From: Liriodendron chinense
Taxonomy: Eukaryota; Streptophyta; Magnoliopsida; Magnoliales; Magnoliaceae
DNA: 64,000 nt
Direction of reading: 5' to 3'
Assembly (NCBI GenBank): GCA_003013855.2
Contig: PVNU02000868.1
Span: 4,458,501 to 4,522,500 of the forward strand
Shown here: positions 1 through 10,488 of the stretch, in pieces
Position numbering within the stretch: position 1 is the first letter of the stretch
How the letters are laid out: each line of letters opens with the position of its first letter
Position numbers and translations under genes: made by a program
Notes under the pieces: generated by a model
The model's database searches: none
The model's input: the letters and a program-made list of their open reading frames with translations, nothing else
What the model was told of the DNA's origin: nothing

Positions 1-1023
1 ATCATGCCTGAAGGGGAAATAACCCTACCAGTTACAACAGCAGACGAGCCAAACCAAAAGATGATCATGGTCGATTTTCTTATCGTTAACACTCCATCGG
101 CATACAACGCGATCATCGGCCGACCCATTCTACGAGCTCTAAAAGCTGGCATCTCTATCTATCATCTGGCCATGAAATTCGAAACCGAAGATGGAATCGG
201 CGTGGTCCGAGGTGACCAACAAGAGGCTCGCCGATGCTACGAACTGACCCTACGCGGAAAAAGCAAAAACATGATATCCGCCATCTCACATACAACTCCC
301 GTGGATCCCAGGGAAGAAACAAAGGAGCGTGGTTCACCAGCTGAAGAGTTGGTAGAGGTCCCTTTATCGGACGATGACCCAAGCATGATCGTTAAGATCG
401 GGTCTCAACTGAACGACGACGTCCAGGCTCAGTTGATCACTTTTCTAAAAGAAAATGCGGACGCCTTCGCATGGTCCCATAACAACATGCCCGGAATTAA
501 TCCTGAAGTAATGGTCCACCGGCTCAACGTGGACCCATCCTTCAAACCGGTCCATCAGAAACGACGAGCTTTCAACACGGAGAGATATGCCGCGATCGAG
601 GAAGAAATAAAAAAATTGCGCCAAGCAGGTTTTATCCAGGAAATCCGCTATCCTGACTGGCTCGCCAATGTTCTGGTCAAAAAAGACAATGGGAAGTGGA
701 GGGTCTGCATCGACTATACCAACCTCGACAAAGCCTGCTCGAAAGACAACTTCCCACTACCCAGAATAGATCAGCTCGTAGATGCAACCTCGGGACACGA
801 GCTTCTTAGTTTCATGGATGCTTACTCCGAGTACAATCAGATCCAGATGCATGTTCCCGATAGACAAAAAACAGCGTTTATCACTGATCGATGGCTGTAT
901 TGTTACAAGGTGATGCCCTTCGAACTTAAGAACGCCGGGGCAACGTACCAGCTTTGGTTAACAAAATGTTTGCCGAACAGATCGGCAAAACTATGGAAGT
1001 TTACGTGGACGATATGCTCGTAA
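1..1023 (+). pseudogene. pol: pol fragment: end of protease region and N-terminal reverse transcriptase (element 1)
   Basis: The frame open at the window start encodes the end of the aspartic protease region (AIIGRPILRALKAG, near residue 38), a linker, then the fingers and palm of a Ty3/gypsy reverse transcriptase. RT landmarks are YPDWLANVLVKKDNGKWRVCID and the first catalytic motif region FMDAYSEYNQI (consensus FLDAYSGYHQI), so the catalytic Asp is present. The methionine at position 4 is not a real start; the frame is cut by the window edge. Near position 950 a frameshift moves the coding sequence into the next frame, where the YVDD motif lies. The product would copy element RNA into DNA in the cytoplasmic particle. 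Confidence 0.85.
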
Positions 1024-1847
1024 AAAGTCTGAAGTCAGAAGACCACGTCAACGACCTCCGCATTATGTTCGATATCTTGAAAAAATATGGGATGAAACTC
1101 AATCCCGGCAAATGCGCCTTTGGGGTAAGATCGAGAAAGTTCCTTGGGTTCATCGTAAATCAGAGAGGAATTGAAGCCAACCCAGAGAAGATCCATGCGT
1201 TGGTTGAGATGAGTTCACCAACCACCGTGAAAGAAATACAAAGTCTCACTGGGCGGGTCACCGCACCCAACAGGTTTGTTTCTAAGGCTACAGACCGATG
1301 CCTTCCGTTCTTCAAGCAACTTCGCAAGTTTAATGAGATGACCTGGACGCCAGAATGCGAACAGGCCTTCCAGGATCTCAAGACATACCTCCGTTCACCA
1401 CCATTGCTGTCCAAGCCCGTGCAAGGAGAAGAGCTACTACTGTACCTGGCCGTATCTTCGGCAGTAGTAAGTTCGGCTTTAATCCGCAATGACCGAGGTA
1501 TACAGAGACCGATATACTACATCAGCAAAGCTCTTCTTGATGCGGAGACCCGCTATCCTAGTTTAGAGAAGCTGGCTCTGGCTTTGATTACAACGGCGAG
1601 GAAACTACGACCCTATTTCCAAGCGCATCCAATAGTGGTACTGACGGACCAGCCATTGAGGCAAATACTACAGAAGCCAGAAACTTCGGGTCGCCTGGCA
1701 CGATGGGCTATCGAGCTCGGTGAGTTCGACGTTCAATACTGTCCCCGCACGGCCATCAAGGGGCAGGCTGTGGCCGATTTTATCGCCGAGCTTACCGACC
1801 CCTCCGATCCTGAAACCGATGCTTCTCTCGTAGAAAATACGACATAA
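954..1847 (+). pseudogene. pol: pol fragment: reverse transcriptase palm/thumb with YVDD, and RNase H (element 1)
   Basis: Continues the reverse transcriptase after the frameshift near 950. The catalytic YVDDM motif is at about residues 17-21, followed by the thumb region (GMKLNPGKCAFGV, KFLGFIVNQRGIEANPEKI) and the connection/RNase H region (LLLYLAVSSAVVSSALI, RPIYYISKALLDAETRYPSLEKL). Near the end, the stretch RLARWAIELGEFDVQY followed by KGQAVADFIAEL is the usual junction between the first and second RNase H in plant Tat elements. The frame ends at a TAA (1845-1847), but homologous sequence continues in the same frame. The apparent methionine start is not biological; this is the middle of a polyprotein. 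Confidence 0.87.
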
Positions 1848-2400
1848 TCTATTCCAAGAGAAGATTCGAACTGGTCGTTGCACGTCGACGGTTCGTCAAA
1901 CCCATAGGGATGCGGAGCAGGAATAATCTTAAACTCCCCCGATGGTATAAAAGTCCAGTATGCCCTGAGGTTCGGTTTCAAAGCTTCCAACAACGAGGCC
2001 GAATACGAGGCTCTTCTCGCTGGACTACGGCTAGCCTCAGCTGTCGGAATCCGGAGTATCACGGCGTATAGCGACTCGCAATTGGTCATGGGTCAAGTAA
2101 CATCAGAATATCAAGCGAAGGGAAAAAAGATGTCCGCGTATTTACTAAAATATCAAGAGTTGTCTGTTTAGTTCGATCATTGCGAAGTCATCCGAGTACC
2201 GAGGATTTATAACACCCACGCGGATTCCCTCGCCAAACTGGCGTCGGCCGGAGACTACGAGCTTGGAAGGGTCGTCCCCATTGAGTTCCTCCCCCAAAGA
2301 AGTATCACGGACGACATGAAAAATGAGGTGTGTCCTGTTTCAACCGAGCCAGACTGGAGAGACCCGATTGTCCGTTTCCTGCAGGGAGAACACACTGCCC
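1848..2400 (+). pseudogene. second (archaeal-like) RNase H domain, broken (element 1)
   Basis: In the same frame as the preceding RT/RNase H there is a second RNase H: WSLHVDGSSNP, then GCGAGIILNSPDGI, the ASNNEAEYEALLAGLRLA helix, AYSDSQLVMGQV and NTHADSLAKLASA. These match the D-E-D catalytic layout of the additional RNase H typical of Tat-lineage elements. TAG codons interrupt it near 1905 and 2170, besides the TAA just upstream, so it cannot be translated as one product. Frame shifts again near 2420 before the integrase. The dual RNase H is the main reason for placing element 1 in the Tat clade. Confidence 0.8.
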
Positions 2401-3212
2401 GAAGAAAGAAACGAAGCACGACGGATTCGATATAGGGCAGCTCGGTACATGTTAATCAACGGCATATTGTATAAAAAGGGTTTCTTGCTGCCCTGCCTCC
2501 GCTGCCTCGGACCAAGTGAAGCCGACTATGTCTTAAAAGAAATTCATTCCGATATGTACGGGAATCACTCTGGAAATAGGGCATTAGCACAGAAAGCAAT
2601 ACGTCAAGGTTATTACTGGCCGACGATTCAAAGAGATGCTCGAGAAATCATCAAATGATGTGATAAATGTCAGAAGTTCGCGCCAGTCCCTCACACACCT
2701 CCCGAAGAACTCACCCCTATGTCCAGACCATGGCCCTTTGCGCAATGGGGGTCGATATCATTGGTCCTCTCCCAACTGGTAAGGGACAGGTCAAGTATGC
2801 GATTGTGGCTATAGATTATTTTACAAAGTGGGTCGAAGCAGAACCACTTGCGAAAATCACTGAGAAGAAAACGACAGACTTCATCTGGAAGTCGATCGTA
2901 TGTCGGTTCGGCGTCCCAAGCACCATCGTCACTGACAACGGGCCACAGTTCGACAATACAAAGTACAGAGAATTTTGCCAGAATTTGGGCATAAAGAATG
3001 TGTATTCGTCTCCTCATCATCCCCAAGCCAACGGGCAAGTCGAAGCCATCAACAAAATTATTAAGAATCATCTAAAGACTAAACTCGGGGAAGCTTCCCG
3101 AAGTGTTGTGAGCATACCGAACCACAGCTCGGTCAACAACTGGAGAATCTCCATTCTTCTTAACGTTCGGAGCAGAGGCCGTGGTCCCAGTCGAGATAGG
3201 GCTATCGACTAA
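2323..3212 (+). pseudogene. pol: pol fragment: integrase zinc-binding domain and catalytic core (element 1)
   Basis: Two open stretches in different frames (2323-2658 and 2667-3212) encode an integrase. The first holds the His part of the HHCC zinc-binding region (EIHSDMYGNHSGNRALAQKA, QGYYWPTI). A TGA at 2656-2658 and a frame change precede the Cys part (CDKCQKFAPVPH). The second holds the catalytic core with all three acidic residues in context: WGVDIIGPLP (first Asp), TDNGPQFD (second Asp) and ANGQVEAINK (Glu). The core is therefore chemically intact although the polyprotein is not. Integrase would insert the cDNA into the nuclear genome. Confidence 0.85.
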
Positions 3213-3567
3213 CAGAACCAGTAATTACTGATCTGATCGGAACCAAGACGAGCTTCGTACAAACCTTGACCTGATCGAGGAGGTCCGAGAAGCTTCCCAA
3301 GTCCGAGTTGCGGCCTATCAACAGCGCGTCGCTAAGTTCTATAATTCACGGGTCAAAGAAAGACAGTTCAGGGTAGGAGACCTTGTCCTACGAAGGAACG
3401 TGAAGGAAAAGAAAGACAGGATCGCTGGTACATTCAACCCGAACTGGATTGGACCGTACAAGGTCATAAAAACAGTTCGAACCGGGACTTATTGGCTTGA
3501 AGACATGCAGGGCCAGGCCCTACCCCATCCATGGAATGCGGAGCACTTGAGAATCTATTATCAATAA
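3213..3567 (+). pseudogene. pol: integrase C-terminal region, end of pol (element 1)
   Basis: After a frame change near 3190 the integrase C-terminus continues: VAAYQQRVAKFYNSRVKERQ, the GDLVLRRNVKEKK beta-strand region, FNPNWIGPYKVIKTVRTGTY and a final WNAEHLRIYYQ before the TAA at 3565-3567. This GPY/F-type module is the usual end of Ty3/gypsy pol. No chromodomain follows, as expected for a Tat-type (non-chromovirus) element. Downstream DNA is non-coding on the plus strand up to the polypurine tract. Confidence 0.8.
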
Positions 3568-3973
3568 AAGCTAAGTATTTTTTTTTTCATATTCCTAACA
3601 GGAAATTTGAAATACGAGCAGAGGCTGATTTCGCCCATAGCCGTATTTATGCTCGGTGGACATCACCACCCAGAGCCATGTTCTAGAATCAAGATCGGTC
3701 TCGGTTGAAACCGTTAAACCGACCATTATTTTCGCAAGTCCTAAATGCTTCGGCTACAACCTTAATTGTTCGGCCACGAAGTGAATGGATAACTTCAGCG
3801 AAGATAACTAAAAAAAAAAAGCAATTGAATAACAAATCTGGCGAAGTACAAGTACAGATCAGAAATGAAATATTTCAATTGCAAAGACCACAAAAGGGTC
3901 AAAATTACAGAATGAGCATGTTACATAAAAGCCCCAACAAATGGGCTACAAAAAAAAAAAACATAAAAACATC

Positions 3974-5974
3974 CTAAGAGGGGGGATCAGCAGTCGGCTC
4001 GGCGGTGGCCACGGGGTTCTCTTCTTCCTCCACCTCGGAGTCAAGAAAGGAGAGGTCCAAGTCCGGGTGATGGCTCTGAACTGTCATCCGGCACTTTTCG
4101 TAGCTGAAGTCGAACATTTCGTCGGCCTCGGCAACTCTCACCTCCAACTCCGACTTGGTCTTCGCCAGCTCCGACCGCGCAGACCCTTCGGCGGCCTTCA
4201 GCTCTTCAATTTGAATGATGAGCTTAGCCTCCGCCCTCTCCTTATTCGAAAGCTCGGCCTGGAGAAGCGTGATCTACCGTTCCCGAGCATCCAAGGCCTT
4301 TGCAGCCTCCTCCCCAAATTTCTTGGCCTCGTCCAGGGAGCACTTAGTGGCTACCAGCGTCCCCTCAAGGCCAGAGATCGTTCCCTTGTCTTGGGTGATC
4401 TCTTCCCGAAGCAGCTGGCATCTATAGGCCACCTACACAAAAGTCAACAAGTAAGTATACGAGGTACATAACATAGCTATTTTTATAGCAAGACAGCATC
4501 TACATTGTACCTTGTTCCCAAAGACCCCCAGCATATTGAGCAAAGAGAGTGCGGGAGCCTTCGCCATTACGTCCACCTCAGTCTTCGAAACTGCCTTGTA
4601 CTGCCCATTTGCACAAATTATACAAATAAGGCGGCATTTTCGGTCCTCGGCAGGATAGTAGAGGAGGGCTGAGTCGGAGTGGCTTGGGCAGATTGCCCAG
4701 ATGGACCAGCCTCAGTGCCCTCCACCAAGTCTATGACTTGGGAAGGATGAGGTTGAGGCACCGTAGGAGGGTTGGGCAGCCCGACCTCAGCAGCAGGTGC
4801 ATCTGGGATCGCCTCGGGAGCCGGTTGTGGAGGAGTGTCAGTTGTTGGGAGAGCAGAAGGGCGTGCTCATAGACGCCTTGTTACCACCTTCTGCCGCTTC
4901 TTCTCCCTGATTTGTTCTTTTTCCTCAACCGTCAAAGTTGACGACTTCCTACGAGGAGCTGGTGCGGACATACCTGAGAAAAAAGAGATATGTTAATAAG
5001 TACGAAGGCAAAACTGATCTATTCAGAAGTCACGAATGCTCACCTCGGGGATTCATGCCAAGTCAGATAAGGTTTCCAAAGATAGAAGGAGCTTCACACT
5101 GCGGAAACTCGGGTCTAGCTCCCACACCGCGGCCACACGCTCTTCCTCTTCCTGATTGAGGGCAGGAGGATCACCACGAACTGACCAAAGAAATGAGGTC
5201 AGTTAAAAAAAAGACTAAGAAAAATGTCATCCGACCCGACCTGGAACTGAGAACCAGTTGTTTACGCGACGGTCAGGGAAGTTGACTTCGGGTCGGACCC
5301 CTTCCCAACCCCTGGAGACAAGAAACCACTCCTCTTTCCACCCGTGAACCGAGGAGGGATGGTCATCTATCAGCCGGTGTCCTTTCCTCCCCCGAGGCGA
5401 CATGTAGAACCATCCCCTAAGTCGGGATGGCTCTTCAACTGGTAAAGGTTCATCAGCTCGGCTACGGTTGGATCCAACCCGTGGACTTGGCGCCATAAAA
5501 CGACGCAACTGATTAGAGTCCTCTAGGAGTTAGGAGTTAACTGGCCCGGAGCTAAGTTGACTGCGGAAAGATATTCCCTTACAGCAGGGAGGAGAGGAAG
5601 ACGGAAACCGGCCTAAAAAAATTGGGCGTACACGGTGACCTGGTCTCCGGATGGACGGGTTGGAAAATCATCTAATCCGGGGAGCCTAAAGTCTATGACC
5701 CCGGGGATACAGTACCCGACCTGAGCCTGATCAAGTCTGATTGGGTAAGTGTTGTCCAGATCAGGTCGGCCGGGTAATCAGAAACTCTGTCAGTAATACG
5801 CCCTGAGGTACCGGCCACTGGAACCTCATCCGAGACGAAGGAAGAAGGAGTCTCTGCTAACAGAGCTCTTCCCGGAGATTCTACAGTAACAAGTTGGGTT
5901 TCCATCAAATTGGATTCTCCAACAGGTAAAGTAGAAGAAAAAGTTAGCGAAGAACTTTCCTCCGAACCAGACAT
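3974..5974 (-). pseudogene. antisense spliced gene: PF04195-like (putative gypsy-type transposon) domain plus coiled coil (element 1)
   Basis: A multi-exon gene runs against pol, between pol and the 3' LTR. It starts with MSGSEESSSLTFSS at 5974. At about 5750-5230 it encodes a domain with motifs seen in plant 'putative gypsy type transposon' proteins (PF04195): RLPGLDDFP, GFRLPLLPAVREYL, LAPGQLTPNS, then GWFYMSPRG and GWKEEWFLVS. After introns come a basic patch (RRKSSTLTVEEKEQIREKKR) and a long heptad-rich coiled coil ending in SYEKCRMTVQSHHPDLDLSF, an acidic tail and a TAG at 3974-3976. Likely introns: about 5245-5173, 5047-4974 (GTGAGC...TTCTCAG) and 4512-4433 (GTACAA...TGTGTAG). Several internal stops and frame changes mark it as decayed. 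Function is unknown; antisense extra genes are known from Tat elements. Confidence 0.7.
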
Positions 5975-6545
5975 TTTCTAAGAACTAAGAAGATGGGAGG
6001 TGGGGGCAAAAGGAGAAACAAACGTACCGGATTACTCTCCGGAAAGAGGATTGGCCAAAGGAAGATGGAAAAGAAACCTTGATGGGATCGCAACGGTCCA
6101 GAGGGGATCACAGAGGGTGGTCCGGAGGGGATCACAGAGGGGATCACAGAGTGGAAGAAGAAGGAATGCAACGGGAAGAATGGAAGGAATCCCGGAAAAA
6201 TCACTAAGTACAGTATTTATACTATAGCAGGAGACAGCACGCAGGCCATGCTGTGCCACGCGGCACACACCTATGGTTTCAATAAACGAACCGACGCGAC
6301 TTTTGACATGACTTGCCATGTGTCCGTCCGCTCATTGGACAGCGATATTTAGCCCGTCCATTTGAAGATACGAAGCCCAAGTGTCCTGACGCCATTCGAC
6401 TGCCGAAATGAAAGGCTGTCGCGCCGTACGGTTATCATTGCACCTTTTCAAAATTTGAAACAGTGCATTTAAAGAGCGTTTACCGCCAAAAATGAGATTG
6501 GCTACATTCATATAAGGTTACTCCCTAGCTGGAAGTATCCACCTC

Positions 6546-6561
6546 AGAAGTAGGGGGCAAC
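6546..6561 (+). other. polypurine tract (element 1)
   Basis: The purine-rich stretch AGAAGTAGGGGGCAA lies directly upstream of the TG that opens the 3' LTR (6562). It is in the expected position for plus-strand cDNA priming. Confidence 0.7.
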
Positions 6562-7056
6562 TGTTGTGGGATAATTTCTCATCAGCCGATCCGAGCAGAA
6601 AAGACCTCAGAGCAAAATAGCAAGCCGATGACTTCGCCTGACGACTTCACCTCTTCGTGAGGTCAGCTCGGATCATACCCAAGTTAATGGGTAGATGAAA
6701 GCCGACCTCATCTCTTTCTCAAATGGCCTAAAAATAAGGGGCGCATCCCTTATTGATCGGAACGGCCCAAGATTTCCGCCCGAATTTTCGGGATAATATC
6801 TACCGTGATTTCAGCCCATAAACTCTCTATCAAAGCCTATAAATAACAGAAGATATGACGATTACAGGTATGAAAAATAATCTCTTTCAAATTAGTGTTT
6901 ATCGCTCTCAAGGGCAATCACTGACTTAGGCATCGGAGGGTTCGCGACTGGATCCCAGCCACCCCCTTTACTGTTTTCTGTGGTGTTTCACAGGCAAAGC
7001 TGAACCTCTGATCCAAGCCCAGTTTTCAATCCTGACGAAGGATATCGGTGGTAACG
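6562..7056 (+). repeat. 3' LTR of element 1 (right boundary approximate)
   Basis: The LTR begins TGTTGTGGGATAATT just after the polypurine tract. A TATA box (TATAAATA, 6838-6845) follows a CAAAGCC context and precedes a leader-like region. The right end is placed at GGTGGTAAC near 7056 because Tat LTRs commonly end in an AACA-like terminus. Alternative ends at 7074 or 7112 cannot be excluded, since the 5' LTR is outside the window and no target duplication can be checked. Confidence 0.6.
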
Positions 7057-7259
7057 ATCATTCCTCTGCATACAAATCATCTCACATCGTCCGTTAACCA
7101 GTTTTCAGTGTCAACAGACCCATCACAGAAAACAACGGGAATAGCATCCGCCACCATTGACACCTTCCTAGAGCTAACATCATGTTTATTTGAGATCCAA
7201 CCTGATCATAAGTTCACACAGACATGTACGAAGCAAAAACACAAATATTAGTTTGATCC

Positions 7260-8850
7260 AAAAATTCTATAACCTCTGATGAGTTCTTAATTGTAGGTGG
7301 TCCACTTGCACTTTGGATCTGCCTCCTTCTTTGTTTCATGTCTTAAAATAATCTCTCTAAATGGATGAACAGTGTAGATACAACACATGCATCATGGTGG
7401 GGGCCACATAACTTGGTGATGTCACCTCACTTGCGAGATAGCTAAGCCGTCGGTAGCTAATCCGCAAGTGCGCTGTGTAACCTACAGTGAAGCCACCTGA
7501 CACAAAAGTCATGCTGGCTCAGTGTGAGTTAGGAGAGCGTAATTAGCTGTCACCCGGGTAACAGCTCAGCGGGTGTTACCCTTACCATGTGGGGCCCACC
7601 TTGGTGACTCATTTAAGGACGTTATCTTAAAACTTAACCAGATTCAAATCTCAGGTGTACCACATCACGGGAAAAAGTATGAATGGCCATTAAAGCTTCT
7701 CATGGGCCATAAGTTTTGGATTAAGCTAATCTTTGTATTTTACCTTTATCAAATTTTGATTGACCTTTCTTTTCTCTTTTTTTTTTTGGGAGGGGGGTTG
7801 GGGTTTATCCACGCCGTCCATCCATTTTTCCAGCTTATTTTATGGGTTGAGCACAAAATTGAAGGGGGGGTGTTGAGGTTTACCCATGCCGTCCATCCAT
7901 TTTTCCAGCTTATTTTATGGGTTGAGCACAAAATTGAAGCATATCCAAAGCTTAAATGGACCAAACCATAGGAAACAATGTGAATAATGATTTCCACCAT
8001 TGAAACCTCCCTTGGGCCCAAAGTGATGTTTATGTATCAACCAACTTGTTCGTAAGATCATATAGACATGGATGAAGGTAAAAAAAAAAAAAAAAAAAAA
8101 ACAAATATCATCTTTATCAAAAGCTTCCATTGCCTGCAGCATTTTTTCAACCGTAGATGTTTAATCCACACTGCTTCCTGTGGTGTGGTCCACTTGAGCT
8201 TTGTATAAGGTTCATTTTTATCTCAAGCTCTAAAATTACCTGGTAAACTGAATGGACATAGCGGATAAATTACATAAATCATGGTGGGCCCCATAGAATT
8301 TACTCAATATGTGATCCACTTTGGTTAGTTAGGGAAGCAGACTGGGTGGTGACACCACGACCTCAGTGGTGTATTGATGTCGTCAAATTATGTGAGCCCC
8401 ATTATGATGTATGTGTTATATCGACACCATTCATCCATTTTGCAAAATCATTTTAGGGAATAGGCAAAGAAAGAGAGATCCAAACCTTAAGTGTTCCACA
8501 TCACATAAAGTATTGGGGACCATGACACTCGCCAGTTAAATGGCAAATAAAAATAATATTTATTAGCCATCCAACCTGTTAATAAGGTCCACAATAATGT
8601 TTAATCCCCATCCAACCAGTTCATCAAGTCACAAAAACTTGACCGAAGGGAAAACTAAAATATTGGCTTGATCCAAAACTTTTGCGGCCTTATAAAGTTT
8701 TCAATGGTAGGCCTTCAATCCCCAATGCTTTCTATGGTTTAGTCCACTTGAGCATTGGATTTGCCTCATTTTATAGGGTTATGCCCTAAAATAATCCTGC
8801 ACAATGAATGGGCAATGTGGATATAACATATACATCATAGTAAGGCCCAT
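7260..8850. repeat. foldback repeat family F, several overlapping copies
   Basis: No gene is visible here. The sequence is built of diverged arms of one repeat whose signature phrases are 'GGTCCACTTGAG', 'CCTAAAATGATC', 'GATGTTTA' and 'GTGGGCCC'. Arms occur in both orientations, as expected for a foldback (inverted-repeat) element. A unit boundary is recognisable around 7466-7560, where TAGCTAATCCGC closes one copy and GGGTAACAGCTCAGCGGGTG opens another. A ~72-bp direct duplication lies at 7795-7938 (two copies of CCATCCATTTTTCCAGCTTA). A poly-A run sits at 8081-8101. The copy ending at 8855 continues beyond the nested stack at 32640. Confidence 0.65.
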
Positions 8851-8855
8851 AGAAT
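8851..8855. other. target-site duplication AGAAT (left) of X solo LTR
   Basis: AGAAT here matches AGAAT at 32635-32639 once the two later insertions are removed. It brackets the family-X solo LTR. Confidence 0.6.
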
Positions 8856-8961
8856 TGTTTCCTTCAGTTTTTCGGCACTCGAGTTACACCCTTGGTCACG
8901 TCTGATTTGTGCGGCTGTGCTAGAGCTGACTATGCGGCTCGATTCCAACCAATTTAACTTC

Positions 8962-8966
8962 GGCCC
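8962..8966. other. target-site duplication GGCCC (left) of element 2
   Basis: GGCCC precedes the left LTR and recurs exactly at 28932-28936, after the right LTR. Five bases is the usual size for Ty3/gypsy integration. Confidence 0.9.
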
Positions 8967-9997
8967 TGTGGACCCTCGCCGATCCGCGCTCCCACACGAC
9001 GTTCTCGTCCCTTCCCTTTTCAGGAAAAGGAGGAGAGGATGTGTGAGTGCGAATCGCCGTTTGTGCCACTGGCTTGCCTCGTTCCCGAGGGTTTTGTTTG
9101 GTTGTCTTGTTTAAGCTGGATGTGTTTAAATGAGTTTATATAAGACCAAAGTCGCCACTAGCCAGTTATTTCGAATCTACAGTCGGCTAGACCCCGTAGA
9201 AACGTTAGAGAAGGGGATCCGAAGATTCCTTCCTCTAAAATGACTCCTATTGATCTTCGGCCAGAGATTCGAGGTAAGGGATCACGGTTACAGGGTGGGA
9301 AGAGGTTAAGCACCCCACACACTGCCCGTACCGAAGTACGGTCTCTACTTCACAGAATCGAACTAATACTTGAAAGCCTGTTTCAATCCTCGTACATTCT
9401 CATAGATGACATGATGCATGAATGCAGGTCTGAATAGTAAGAGTTTCTGATGGGCAGGTTCCAACAACGGGCAAGCCTAGAGCATACGCTCGAACTGACA
9501 GGTGCTTAATATAAGACGTATGTAGTGTGTTTGAATAATCAAGGTGCTTTATAGTGAAGCATGAATGCAGGTCTGAACAGTAAGAGTTTCTGATGGGCAG
9601 GTTCCAACAACGGGCAAGCCCAGAGCATACGCTCGAACTGACAGGTGCTTAATATAAGACGTATGCAGTGTGCTTGAATAATCAAGGTGCTTGCAGTGAA
9701 GCAAGGGGGTTGGAAGAAAAGTAAATGTTGCACTTATGCTAGATGCAAATGAGATGATGCTGGAAAAAGAGTAGCTGGATGGACGGAGGTGTCGCAAGGG
9801 TTGGCTTCGAGTGGCTGGATCAAGACTTGGATGGCTTGGAGACTTGGGCCAGTGGTCAGGCTGGGCTGGACCAGGGCTAGGCTCTCCTCACTCGGGCTCT
9901 CCTTGGTGGGAAAATGGGCTAAGGGGTGGAGAAGGGGACTCGAACGGACAGGCTCTCTCTGGCTGGGTTGCTAGTGTTGAAATGAGAAGGGGAGGGG

Positions 9998-10005
9998 GGT
10001 ATTTA
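9998..10005 (-). promoter_or_regulatory. TATA box in 3' LTR of element 2
   Basis: TATAAATA on the minus strand in the context GCTGCTATAAATACCCCCC. The same motif is conserved in all four Ogre-like LTRs of the window, at the element's expected promoter position and direction. Confidence 0.7.
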
Positions 10006-10129
10006 TAGCAGCGGGCAGTGGCAGAGCCGGTAATTATTTTTAGGCGGCCCGCTGTGGGCAGCCCGTACGGTCACTCCTCGATTTCCAGCGAGGTACGGTC
10101 GTTCCTTCGGGGTTGCTGTTTGGCTCGGT

Positions 10130-10290
10130 GGGTTGACTCAGCGGGTCGACTCGGCGATTTGACTCAGCGGGTTAACTCGACGGGTTGACTCGGTGTTTTG
10201 ACTCGACGAGTTGACTCAGCAAGTTGACTCAGCGGGTTAACTCAGCGGGTTGACTCAGTGGGTTGACTCAGTGAGTTTGACTTTTTTAGG
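10130..10290. promoter_or_regulatory. TTGACTC/TGACTCA array in LTR U3
   Basis: About nine TTGAC cores occur in ~160 bp, spaced around 13 bp, in units such as GGGTTGACTCAGC. TTGAC(C/T) is the W-box core bound by WRKY factors, and TGACTCA is a bZIP GCN4-type site. The array lies upstream of the minus-strand TATA box, where an enhancer would be expected. It recurs in the other LTRs with unit-number differences. Regulation by stress is an inference. Confidence 0.5.
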
Positions 10291-10488
10291 ATTTTTTGAC
10301 TGGCTTTTCTTATGGGTGGTTTTTCAGGCTGATGTTTAGGACTAGGTTGACTGGGTTCAAGCTTGAATTGGGCTATGGATTGGGGCTTACAAGGGTGAGT
10401 TTTGCTGAGTTTGGACTTGGGGTTTGGGGGTATGGTCCTTCATTCATCCAGCTATCTCTACCAACAGTGTAGCCGAAGGTGGGGTGTC

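Larger units (their letters stand above)
1..7056 (+). mobile_element. Ty3/gypsy LTR retrotransposon, Tat-type, 5' truncated by window edge (element 1)
   Basis: The right part of a plant Ty3/gypsy element. Reading left to right it has the end of the protease region, reverse transcriptase, RNase H, a second RNase H, integrase, a long non-coding stretch with an antisense gene, a polypurine tract and a 3' LTR. The order RT-RNaseH-second RNaseH-INT is characteristic of the Tat clade. Gag, the primer binding site and the 5' LTR lie off the left edge, so the target-site duplication cannot be checked. At least three in-frame stops and several frameshifts in pol show it is an old, dead copy. The exact 3' end of the LTR is uncertain by tens of bases. 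Confidence 0.85.
8967..10488 (-). repeat. 3' LTR of element 2, its U3 terminus truncated
   Basis: Matches the LTR at 27408-28931 throughout. At its right edge it stops at GGGGTGTC, lacking the last four bases (TACA) present in the other LTRs and, beyond them, the polypurine tract. It contains a ~141-bp tandem duplication (9412-9552 and 9553-9700; CAGGTCTGAACAGTAAGAG), a TATA box on the minus strand, and the TTGACTC array at about 10130-10290. Confidence 0.9.

Noticed and set aside
7573..7971. 132-aa frame in foldback DNA
   Set aside because: Built from a 72-bp duplication and F-family arm sequence; no counterpart in other F copies.
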